64,000 bases of DNA. It comes from Undibacterium sp049340185. GTDB lineage: Bacteria > Pseudomonadota > Gammaproteobacteria > Burkholderiales > Burkholderiaceae_D. The notes beneath the pieces are model-generated. The model ran no database searches. It was not told where the DNA came from and saw only the letters and a list, made by a program, of their open reading frames with translations. Below, one piece after another: positions 35,538 through 43,107 of the stretch (its first letter is position 1; the number at the start of each line of letters is the position of its first letter). Both the position numbers and the translations under genes were made by a program. Location: NCBI RefSeq assembly GCF_049340185.1, contig NZ_JBMPPC010000003.1, forward strand, positions 496,001 through 560,000, read 5' to 3'.

Positions 35538-36452
35538 CTATTCAAGATTCTGTACTTGCTCACGCATTTGTTCGATCAGCAACTTTAATTCCATTGAGGC
35601 ATCGGCCAGTTCTTTCAGTGCGGCTTTCGATCCCAGGGTATTTGCTTCGCGGTTAAGTTCTTGCATCATAAAATCGAGGCGCTTGCCGACTTGGCCTCCT
35701 TTTTTCAGGATATGCCGAGTTTCGGTCAGGTGCGCTGAAAGACGCGACAATTCCTCTGCAACGTCGATGCGGATGCCATACAAGGTGACTTCCTGCCGTA
35801 CCCTGTCGAGCACCTCTTCGCGCGAGATGGTTTGAGTTGCTGAGTTGGCGTTGGCTTGTGACAGGCCCAGCGCCTCTTCCATACGGCTGATGGCTTTTTG
35901 CTGGAACTGCTGTACGACCTGTGGTACTAGAGGAGTGATTCTGGTCACAATGGTTTCCATCGCGTCGATACGGTCGGTCAGGACTTGTGCCAGCGCTGCA
36001 CCTTCGCGTTCGCGGCTGGTGATAAATGCTGTCAATGTCGTATCGATACCGCTGACGATCGCAGATTGCAGAGCGTCGGCATTGATTTCTGCTTCTTCAA
36101 TCACACCCGGCCAGCGCAGTAATTCGTTGCTAGTCAACGGCGCCGCGTCCGGGAATTGCTGGCGTACTTGTGTTTGAAATGCTGCAATTTGAGTCAGGAC
36201 GTCTGCATTTAATGCCTTAGAATTGCCGCTGCTGGTTTTTTTGCCGAAACTGAAGCGGCATTCGACCTTGCCGCGAGTCAGTTTGCGCGCAATCGCCTCG
36301 CGAAATAGTGGCTCTACTGACCTGAAATCGTCGTTAATACGGAATTGCAAGTCCAGAAAACGTGAGTTCACGCTCTTGATTTCTAGCGTGATGGTGCCGG
36401 CATCGGTTTCATGGGTCTGGGCGGCATAGCCGGTCATGCTGTAAATGCTCAC
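35538..36452 (-). CDS. yicC: YicC family protein (endoribonuclease-type)
   Basis: 304 aa. The N-terminus MTGYAAQTHE, EIKSVNSRFLDLQFRI and C-terminal KKGGQVGKRLDFMMQELNREANTLGSKAALKELADASMELKLLIEQMREQVQNLE are diagnostic of YicC, whose E. coli member is implicated in small-RNA turnover as an endoribonuclease. Length is slightly above 287 aa typical. It lies upstream of gmk on the same strand and divergent from the kinase gene. Confidence 0.95.
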   Translation of the reverse strand: MSIYSMTGYAAQTHETDAGTITLEIKSVNSRFLDLQFRINDDFRSVEPLFREAIARKLTRGKVECRFSFGKKTSSGNSKALNADVLTQIAAFQTQVRQQFPDAAPLTSNELLRWPGVIEEAEINADALQSAIVSGIDTTLTAFITSREREGAALAQVLTDRIDAMETIVTRITPLVPQVVQQFQQKAISRMEEALGLSQANANSATQTISREEVLDRVRQEVTLYGIRIDVAEELSRLSAHLTETRHILKKGGQVGKRLDFMMQELNREANTLGSKAALKELADASMELKLLIEQMREQVQNLE

Positions 36453-36480
36453 GTAATTTCCTTGTAATGCGGTAGGTTAA

Positions 36481-36535
36481 AAAATAAATGCAAAATAAAC
36501 GCAAAATAAATACGAGGTAAATGCAAAGCTAGTAC
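36481..36535. repeat. 11-bp phased A-rich tandem repeat
   Basis: Five consecutive 11-base units beginning at 36481: AAAATAAATGC, AAAATAAACGC, AAAATAAATAC, GAGGTAAATGC and a decayed fifth. The first three share AAAATAAA. One unit per helical turn places A-tracts on one DNA face, as in intrinsically curved promoter DNA. Located between divergent yicC and the kinase gene. Confidence 0.75.
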
Positions 36536-36749
36536 GAATTGACTCTGTTCAGCGTGTTCAACGATAGTCAAACACGTTCATACAGCTTGAATCTTGCGCA
36601 GGGTTTGCGTTATCCGGCACAGTGCTTATCGGCACGGAGGTTACATTTGGCGACAATATTGCAGTAGGGAAGCAGTTTGCTTTCTTGTTATCCTTTACAA
36701 AATCACCAAACATCAACACAATCCTCTCTATCAACGGATTTAGGACGAT

Positions 36750-37763
36750 ATGGCCGCACAAAATAACGCACCCTTGCCAGACGGGCTGGAGATTGCTGGA
36801 TATCGCATTGTAAAGAAAATTGCATCCGGCGGGTTCAGTATTGTTTATCTGGCGTCGGACGAGGATGGCAATGCAGTTGCCATCAAAGAGTATTTGCCAA
36901 GCTCGCTGGCACTGCGTCAGCAGGGTGAACTGGTACCTGCTATCTCACCGGAAAACTTACCGATTTACCGTATCGGTCTCAAATGTTTTTTTGAGGAAGG
37001 CCGTGCACTGGCGCGTATTGCGCATCCGAATGTGGTCAGCGTGATCAATTTTTTCCGTGCCAATGAAACGGTGTACATGGTGATGGCCTATGAATCCGGC
37101 CGCTCGTTGCAAGAGCATATCTTGCGCCGCCGTGATAAAGGTGAAAAACCGCTGGTGTCGGAACGATTCATCCGTCGTATGTTTAACCACGTGATGAATG
37201 GCCTGCGTGAAGTCCATACCAACAAGCTGCTGCATCTGGATTTAAAACCGGCAAATATTTATCTGCGTCTTGACGGGACGCCGATCTTGCTGGATTTTGG
37301 TGCCGCACGCCAAACCCTGAAGACCGATCTGCCTAAGCTATACCCAATGTACACACCGGGTTTCGCAGCGCCGGAGCTGTATTCAAAAAATGGCAATCTC
37401 GGACCGTGGACCGATATTTATAGCATCGGCGCATCGATTTTTGCCTGCATGGTCGGTGCACCGCCGCAGCCATCGGATCAGCGTAAAAATGGCGATAAGA
37501 TGGAAAACCATTATCGCAAACTCGATGGTTTGTATTCTCCCGAATTGATTGAAGTGGTGCGCTGGTGTCTGAAAATGGATCCGCTGGAGCGGCCGCAAAG
37601 TGTGTTCGCGCTACAAAAAGCTTTGCAGCTACAAAAGCAGCCACAAAAAGAACTAACTATGCTGGAAAAAGCCACGCAAAAATTAACGTCCTTATTTGCG
37701 CCAGTCCGAAAAAAACCTGTCGAAAGCGACCACACAACGATACAAGACCATACCGTACATTAA
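36750..37763 (+). CDS. Ser/Thr protein kinase (Hanks type)
   Basis: 337 aa soluble kinase. Seen: glycine-rich loop IASGGFSIVY (24-33), VAIK lysine K46, catalytic loop LHLDLKPANIYL (D164, K166, N169), DFG at 182-184, and GFAAPE/DIYSIGA of the C-lobe. The catalytic motif is HLD, not HRD, so this is a non-RD kinase that may not need activation-loop phosphorylation. No transmembrane helix or PASTA/sensor domain follows; the C-terminal 40 residues are basic. AGGA precedes the ATG. A PP2C phosphatase gene follows by 111 bases, so the two probably form a reversible switch; targets are unknown. Confidence 0.93.
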   Translation: MAAQNNAPLPDGLEIAGYRIVKKIASGGFSIVYLASDEDGNAVAIKEYLPSSLALRQQGELVPAISPENLPIYRIGLKCFFEEGRALARIAHPNVVSVINFFRANETVYMVMAYESGRSLQEHILRRRDKGEKPLVSERFIRRMFNHVMNGLREVHTNKLLHLDLKPANIYLRLDGTPILLDFGAARQTLKTDLPKLYPMYTPGFAAPELYSKNGNLGPWTDIYSIGASIFACMVGAPPQPSDQRKNGDKMENHYRKLDGLYSPELIEVVRWCLKMDPLERPQSVFALQKALQLQKQPQKELTMLEKATQKLTSLFAPVRKKPVESDHTTIQDHTVH

Positions 37764-37874
37764 TGCCGGATCTGGTCTATCCATGTACGGGTCTGGCATG
37801 GATTGTTTGATTTGATTCTCCTCAATTATGCCGGTATGTTGCCATTGACCTTACTCGTTTTTAGAATTTAATCC

Positions 37875-38810
37875 ATGCGTTTTTCCGTTTATCAAGAAAG
37901 TCATATTGGTGGCCGCAAGGTCAATCAAGATCGCATGGGCTACAGCTTTACCCGCGATGTGATCCTGCTACTGCTGGCCGATGGTATGGGCGGTCACATC
38001 ATGGGTGAAATGGCCGCAACTATCGCGATGCAAACGATCGGTAATTTATTTCAGCAGCAGGCTCATCCGATGATAGGGCGTCCGGAACGCTTTTTGGAGG
38101 ACAGTTTTTTTGCGGCTCATCAAGAGATTCATCGATATCGTGAACTGCATAATTTACCTGAGACTCCGCGCACTACTATCGTTGCATGTCTGATACAAAA
38201 TGGTCATGCGTATTGGGCGCATTGCGGCGATTCACGCCTGTATTGGATGCGTCAGGGTCAGATTTTATTGCGCACTAAAGATCACTCGCGACTAGAAACC
38301 TTGATCGCTCAGGGAAAAGTTGATCCGTCGGAGCGTCATACCCACCCTGACCGGAATAAATTATTTAACTGCCTCGGTGCACCAAATGCGCCGATTGTCG
38401 AACTATCCCGCCGTGCCACTTTGCAGGCGGGCGATCTGATTTTTTTATGTTCGGATGGATTGTGGTCAGTCTTGCCGGATCATATGCTGGCACAGCGTTT
38501 AAACGATCACACTATCGTGCGAGCCGTACCTGAGCTGATCCGTTCCGCAGTCGATATCGCTGGCAAGCAAAGTGATAATGTGACAGCTCTGGCAATGATG
38601 TGGGAAGGCGATGACAGGCTAGAAGATTCTTCCATCATATCGACCAACACATTGCCGATAGGATCGATTACGACTACGATACAAGCGCCTGCTCCCGGTG
38701 AGCAGGACAATGTTGAAGCAGATGCATTCAACGAAGCCGAAATTGAAAAAGCGATTGCGGAAATTCGCAACGCGATTCATAAATCATCCCGCGTTACTAC
38801 TAAACCTTAA
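37875..38810 (+). CDS. PP2C-type Ser/Thr protein phosphatase
   Basis: 311 aa. Mn2+/Mg2+-dependent phosphatase. Seen: NQDRMGY near residue 18, the metal motif LLLADGMGGH (about 32-41), ARTTIV-like TPRTTIVACLI, WAHCGDSRLYWMR, KDHS, LIFLCSDGLWSVLPD and KQSDNVTALAM with the terminal DN metal ligand; all are intact. A Glu/Ala tail follows. Presumed partner of the kinase upstream, undoing its phosphorylation. rph follows after 13 bases, suggesting a shared transcript. Confidence 0.94.
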   Translation: MRFSVYQESHIGGRKVNQDRMGYSFTRDVILLLLADGMGGHIMGEMAATIAMQTIGNLFQQQAHPMIGRPERFLEDSFFAAHQEIHRYRELHNLPETPRTTIVACLIQNGHAYWAHCGDSRLYWMRQGQILLRTKDHSRLETLIAQGKVDPSERHTHPDRNKLFNCLGAPNAPIVELSRRATLQAGDLIFLCSDGLWSVLPDHMLAQRLNDHTIVRAVPELIRSAVDIAGKQSDNVTALAMMWEGDDRLEDSSIISTNTLPIGSITTTIQAPAPGEQDNVEADAFNEAEIEKAIAEIRNAIHKSSRVTTKP

Positions 38811-38823
38811 ATTATTCAATCCT

Positions 38824-39555
38824 ATGCCTCATTCTATTCGTCCAAGCGGACGTGCGCCGGACGCATTGCGTCCCGTCGTGATTAGTCGCCATTTCACTAA
38901 GCATGCCGAAGGTTCGGTATTAATCGAATTCGGCGATACTCGCGTCATTTGTACCGCCAGTATCGAAGATAAAGTTCCTGGTTTTCTGAAGGGCAAAGGG
39001 CAGGGCTGGCTGACAGCGGAATATGGCATGCTGCCACGGTCTACCCACACCCGCATGGACAGGGAAGCAGCGAAAGGCAAGCAATCAGGTCGCACGCAGG
39101 AGATACAGCGCTTGATCGGTCGCTCATTGCGCGCCGCATTTGATCTGGAGGCTTTTGGCGAGCGTACCTTACATATTGATTGCGATGTGATCCAAGCTGA
39201 TGGCGGTACCCGTACGGCAGCGATTTCCGGTGCCATGGTTGCGGCATATGATGCATTTTCAAAACTGGTTGAGCGTGGCGTCATTGCCGCCGTACCGGTA
39301 AAACATTTTGTTGCAGCGATTTCAGTCGGCGTCTTTCAGGGTGTTCCGGTATTGGATCTTGATTATCCTGAAGACTCTGCTTGCGATACCGATATGAATG
39401 TCGTGATGACTGAGCAAGGGCAGTTTGTTGAAGTGCAGGGCACTGCTGAGGGCGTTGCTTTTGATCGCGCTACGATGAATCGTTTGCTGGATCTGGCACA
39501 GGAAGGGATCGCGGATCTGATCGACCTGCAGAAACAAGTATTGGGATTGATGTAG
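38824..39555 (+). CDS. rph: ribonuclease PH
   Basis: 243 aa. Phosphorolytic 3'-5' exoribonuclease that trims tRNA 3' ends. Seen: RPSGRAPDALRPVVISRHFTKHAEGSVLIEFGDTRVICTASIE-type start, LTAEYGMLPRSTHTRMDRE, GRTQEIQRLIGRSLRAAFDL, CDVIQADGGTRTAAISGAMVA and DLDYPEDSACDTDMNVVMT, all hallmark segments. The ATG at 38824 is used; the open frame upstream overlaps the phosphatase gene and is non-homologous. Intact, unlike the frameshifted rph of E. coli K-12. Confidence 0.97.
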   Translation: MPHSIRPSGRAPDALRPVVISRHFTKHAEGSVLIEFGDTRVICTASIEDKVPGFLKGKGQGWLTAEYGMLPRSTHTRMDREAAKGKQSGRTQEIQRLIGRSLRAAFDLEAFGERTLHIDCDVIQADGGTRTAAISGAMVAAYDAFSKLVERGVIAAVPVKHFVAAISVGVFQGVPVLDLDYPEDSACDTDMNVVMTEQGQFVEVQGTAEGVAFDRATMNRLLDLAQEGIADLIDLQKQVLGLM

Positions 39556-39557
39556 AC

Positions 39558-40193
39558 ATGACGTCTGTGACTGCACCCGCTATGAGCGTAGAAATCAATG
39601 GAAAAATCAGCGGGAAAAAAATTGTGCTTGCCTCAAATAATCAAGGCAAGCTGAAAGAATTTTTCCATGTGCTATCGCCTCTGGGTATTTCATTGCATGC
39701 GCAATCTGAATTTGCAGTGCCCGAGGCAGAAGAGCCTTATTTCACCTTCGTCGAAAATGCCCTGACCAAAGCGCGGCATGCGGCGCGAATGACAGGCTTG
39801 CCAGCTCTGGCAGATGACTCTGGCATTTGTGTGAATGCTTTGCAAGGTGCTCCTGGCGTATTCTCCGCTCGTTTTGCTGGCGAGCCAAAATCCGATGCGC
39901 GAAACAATCAGCATTTGATACAGCAATTGGCAGGATTTGCAGATAAGTCGGCTTATTATTATTGTATCTTGGTGTATGTCCGCTCAGAGCATGACCCGCA
40001 ACCTGTGATTGCCGATGGCTTATGGCATGGTGAGATCATTGACCAGCCGAAAGGGGAGCATGGTTTTGGTTACGATCCGCATTTCTGGATTCCATCTTTA
40101 AACAAGAGCGTTGCAGAACTGACGCCTTCAGAAAAAAGTCAGTTGTCGCACCGTGGGCAGGCTTTGCGTACCCTGCTTGAAAAGCTGGCCTGA
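39558..40193 (+). CDS. rdgB: XTP/dITP diphosphatase (RdgB/HAM1)
   Basis: 211 aa. Hydrolyses non-canonical purine triphosphates to keep them out of DNA and RNA. Seen: IVLASNNQGKLKEF, TFVENALTKARHAARMTGLPALADDSGICV, GAPGVFSARFAG, HGFGYDPHFWIP and SHRGQAL. Begins two bases after the rph stop; a second ATG (39582) nearer the conserved core is an alternative start. Confidence 0.96.
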   Translation: MTSVTAPAMSVEINGKISGKKIVLASNNQGKLKEFFHVLSPLGISLHAQSEFAVPEAEEPYFTFVENALTKARHAARMTGLPALADDSGICVNALQGAPGVFSARFAGEPKSDARNNQHLIQQLAGFADKSAYYYCILVYVRSEHDPQPVIADGLWHGEIIDQPKGEHGFGYDPHFWIPSLNKSVAELTPSEKSQLSHRGQALRTLLEKLA

Positions 40194-40249
40194 GCAATTT
40201 GAACTACTGGTGTGCCGATATGTCATGGAGCCACTTACTCCTAGCTTTT

Positions 40250-40281
40250 CTTCGTGTCTCCGTGTTTTCGTGTCTGTGTGG
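40250..40281. repeat. 8-bp tandem repeat of the TTCGTGTC type
   Basis: Four units: CTTCGTGT, CTCCGTGT, TTTCGTGT, CTGTGTGG. This looks like the short dispersed repeat seen between genes in many bacteria, whose complement gives spurious peptides such as TKTRRHEE. It lies in the 294-base gap between rdgB and hemW; the rest of that gap shows nothing else. Confidence 0.55.
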
Positions 40282-40487
40282 TGGGAGGTCTTGGTTTTTG
40301 TATCAGCCCCCTCGATGCGATTTTTCAATTTAGAGTTTTTTAGAAGTCCCCAAAACTGAATCCGCAATGCTGGCGCGCCTTCTGGCCTTAAATGCCTCTG
40401 AAAGCCTTATCTAGCCTGCGGATTCTCTTTCGGATCTGTTGAGCGGCCTTTCGTTTTGCGTCAAATCTACGTGCGTAAGAAACTACC

Positions 40488-41747
40488 ATGATTCCAATCA
40501 AGCCGATTTCTTCGGTCCCTTTATCGCAGAAAAAGACGGAGTTGTCCGCCGTGCCACTAGATGTGGCCAGCCATTTTCTGGGTGCCGGTCAGTTTAATTT
40601 CACTAGCCTGCCGCCACTGTCGCTGTATATACACTTTCCCTGGTGCGTTAAAAAGTGTCCTTATTGCGATTTCAATTCGCATGAAGTAAAAACCAGTTTT
40701 GACGAAAACCTCTATCTGGATGCTGTGCGTGCAGATCTTGAAGCGGCTTTGCCCCTGATCTGGGGGCGTAAGATTTATACGATCTTCATTGGTGGCGGGA
40801 CGCCTAGCCTGATGTCGGCAGCCGGACTGGATCGCCTGATGTCAGATGTGCGCACCTTATTGCCAGTTGACGGTGCAGCTGAAATTACCTTGGAAGCCAA
40901 TCCAGGTACCTTTGAAACGGAAAAATTTCGTTCTTACCGTGATAGCGGAATCAATCGCTTGTCGATTGGCATTCAGAGTTTTAATTCGCAACATCTGCAA
41001 GCGCTGGGACGCATTCATAACGGCGATGAGGCCAGACGTGCGATCGATATAGCGCAACAATATTTTGAGAACTTCAATCTTGATCTGATGTTTGCCTTGC
41101 CTGGCCAGACGCTGGAACAAGCGAAAGCAGATGTCGAGACCGCTATCGCCTGTGCACCTCCCCACCTGTCCTTATATCATTTGACGCTGGAGCCAAATAC
41201 CTATTTCGCCAAGTTTCCGCCGGTGATTCCGGATGATGATCTGAGTGCGGAGATGCAAGAGTTGATTCAGTCCAGGATGCTTGCTGCCGGTTACGGTAAC
41301 TACGAAGTCTCTGCGTATGCTAAGCCAGGCCGCGAATCGCGCCACAACCTGAATTACTGGAATTTTGGAGATTATCTTGGCATCGGCGCAGGAGCGCATT
41401 CTAAGCTAACGTTTCCGCACAAGATTGTTCGTCAAGTGCGGTACAAGCAACCGAAAATATATATGGAGGAAAGTTTGCGCGGTGCAGCAGTTCAGGAAAC
41501 TGTGGAAATTCAACGACACGAAGTAAGTTTTGAATTCATGCTCAATGCTTTGCGCCTGAATCAAGGTTTCGCTGTGAATTTATTCAACGAACGTACAAGT
41601 TTGTTGTTGAACGATCTGGAAAAAGAGTTGACGGTCGCGGAGCAAAAAGGCTTGCTCAGCAGGGATCACCAGACAATTCGCCCTACTGAATTGGGCCGTC
41701 GGTTTTTGAATGATCTGCAAACTTTATTTTTAAGGGATGAATCCTGA
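40488..41747 (+). CDS. hemW: radical SAM heme chaperone HemW
   Basis: 419 aa, formerly called oxygen-independent coproporphyrinogen oxidase-like; inserts heme into respiratory enzymes. Seen: SLYIHFPWCVKKCPYCDFNSHE with the CxxxCxxC cluster ligands (about 53-60), IFIGGGTPSLMSAAGLDRLM, NRLSIGIQSFNSQHLQALGRIH, and the HemW_C domain at the end. The N-terminal 40 residues before the radical SAM core are longer than usual, so a later start is possible. It follows rdgB, as is common in Burkholderiales. Confidence 0.94.
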   Translation: MIPIKPISSVPLSQKKTELSAVPLDVASHFLGAGQFNFTSLPPLSLYIHFPWCVKKCPYCDFNSHEVKTSFDENLYLDAVRADLEAALPLIWGRKIYTIFIGGGTPSLMSAAGLDRLMSDVRTLLPVDGAAEITLEANPGTFETEKFRSYRDSGINRLSIGIQSFNSQHLQALGRIHNGDEARRAIDIAQQYFENFNLDLMFALPGQTLEQAKADVETAIACAPPHLSLYHLTLEPNTYFAKFPPVIPDDDLSAEMQELIQSRMLAAGYGNYEVSAYAKPGRESRHNLNYWNFGDYLGIGAGAHSKLTFPHKIVRQVRYKQPKIYMEESLRGAAVQETVEIQRHEVSFEFMLNALRLNQGFAVNLFNERTSLLLNDLEKELTVAEQKGLLSRDHQTIRPTELGRRFLNDLQTLFLRDES

Positions 41748-41777
41748 CTAAGAATATTGATCGCAATCATTACAGGG

Positions 41778-41847
41778 GACTTTTTTTAAAGTCACACAAC
41801 TTAAAGTAAAACTTTAATTGATGTTGCAACTTTACAAGTTTCAACAT
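41778..41847. promoter_or_regulatory. cluster of three inverted repeats before the c-di-GMP gene pair
   Basis: Three dyads in 70 bases: GACTTT-N4-AAAGTC (41778-41793), TTAAAGT-AAA-ACTTTAA (41801-41817) and ATGTTG-C-AACTT-TAC-AAGTT-T-CAACAT (41821-41847). They share AAGT/ACTT half-sites and sit 49-118 bases before the ATG at 41896. They could be operators; the first might also act as a weak terminator for hemW. Confidence 0.4.
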
Positions 41848-41895
41848 AGTATTTCGTGATGACTTAAAAACTACTCCAAGAGTAAAAACCAGCCC

Positions 41896-43107
41896 ATGAC
41901 AAACGCGAATGGTTTTAAATTACCAGTTACACCTCTTTCTCCTGTCGTCAATCATCAGCAACAGCTTGCCGCGTTGAGCATGCATTTTGAGACGAACTCT
42001 GTTGCACAATCTCTTCAGTTATTGCAGCAATTCAAGCAGTGCGAATTTTTTGAAAAGCTGCCTGGAATTTTCCTATTTATCCCCATCGACGATCCTGCGA
42101 CATTGCCCGCGGATGTTGACGAGCGTATCGGGGTATCCAAAGTGGTACTTCTGATTCCTGAGGCAGCATGTGGTGATAAAGATGTGCAAACCAGACTCAA
42201 CTATCTCGCGAGTAAAGGCGTACGCCTGGTGGTTGACAACTTCGCGTCACGGTCAGAGTTGATCTGGAAAGATACCGCAGCAGTTGCAGTTGATTGCCAT
42301 GCCGGAGTGCCGTTTTATATCAAGCCCTGGTTATCCAGTTTGCAAAGCAGCATGCGTGTCGCCAAAAAATTGGGAACATTCGCGCAGTTGCAAGAAGCGC
42401 TTGATGCGGGTTTTAGTCTATTCGCAGGCGACTATGCGTTCCATCCTGCTCCCAGCGGCAAATCCGGTGATGCCGGTGCGAGAACACGGTTATTGAAATT
42501 ATTAGGCTTGGTATCGCGTGATGCAGAATCCAGGGAGCTGGAGGAATTATTTAAGCAGGACAGCAGTTTGTCTTTTATGCTTTTTAAACTGGTCAGCTCT
42601 GCCGCATTTGCACAGACTGTCAAGGTCACTAGTTTTGGGCAGGCGATTAATTTGCTCGGACGCCGGCAATTGCAACGCTGGCTACAATTACTGTTATACG
42701 CCCGTCAGCAAGACAGCGGCGGTGCGCTGAATCCTCTCATGCTGCGTGCGGCATTTCGTGCCAGCCTGATGGAAGCGTTGTGTCAGAAAAACGGTGGCAA
42801 CAGGGATGAGCAAGATTGCGCATTCATGGTCGGTATGTTCTCGTTGCTAGATACCTTGTTCGGCAGTCCGCTCAGTGAAATTCTGCAGCCTCTGAACTTG
42901 CTGGATGAAGTGCTTGCTGCATTGCTGCAGCGCGAAGGTGTGCTGGGGCAGCAACTGGCGCTCGTTTGCTGTGCTGACCGTACGCATTGTGATGATGGCG
43001 TAATCGATAGCGAGCGACTAGCTGCGATTGGTGTCACTGAGACGGATTATTATGTGGCCATGATTAAGGCCTATGTCTGGGTGAATCAGGTTTGTCAGGA
43101 TATGTAG
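41896..43107 (+). CDS. degenerate EAL-HDOD (YuxH-like) signalling protein
   Basis: 403 aa. The C-terminal half (about 195-400) is an HDOD domain: LLKLLGLVSRDAESRELEELFKQDSSLSFMLFKLVSSAAF, FGQAINLLGRRQLQRWLQLLLYA, FMVGMFSLLDTLFG. The N-terminal half (about 25-190) resembles an EAL fold without the EAL motif or metal ligands (IDDPATLPADVDERIG, KGVRLVVDNFA, PWLSSLQ..), so it is unlikely to be a phosphodiesterase and may bind or sense. The stop codon abuts the ATG of the GGDEF-EAL gene (TAGATG), implying coupled translation and a joint function. Confidence 0.85.
   Translation: MTNANGFKLPVTPLSPVVNHQQQLAALSMHFETNSVAQSLQLLQQFKQCEFFEKLPGIFLFIPIDDPATLPADVDERIGVSKVVLLIPEAACGDKDVQTRLNYLASKGVRLVVDNFASRSELIWKDTAAVAVDCHAGVPFYIKPWLSSLQSSMRVAKKLGTFAQLQEALDAGFSLFAGDYAFHPAPSGKSGDAGARTRLLKLLGLVSRDAESRELEELFKQDSSLSFMLFKLVSSAAFAQTVKVTSFGQAINLLGRRQLQRWLQLLLYARQQDSGGALNPLMLRAAFRASLMEALCQKNGGNRDEQDCAFMVGMFSLLDTLFGSPLSEILQPLNLLDEVLAALLQREGVLGQQLALVCCADRTHCDDGVIDSERLAAIGVTETDYYVAMIKAYVWVNQVCQDM

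Noticed and set aside
36609..36636. Paired TTATC(C)GGCAC motifs before the kinase gene resembling sigma-28 -10 boxes
   Set aside because: No matching -35 element at the correct spacing on the minus strand.
40128..40367. Minus-strand frame containing TKTRRHEE-like peptide
   Set aside because: It is the translation of the 8-bp TTCGTGTC repeat and overlaps rdgB; not a gene.
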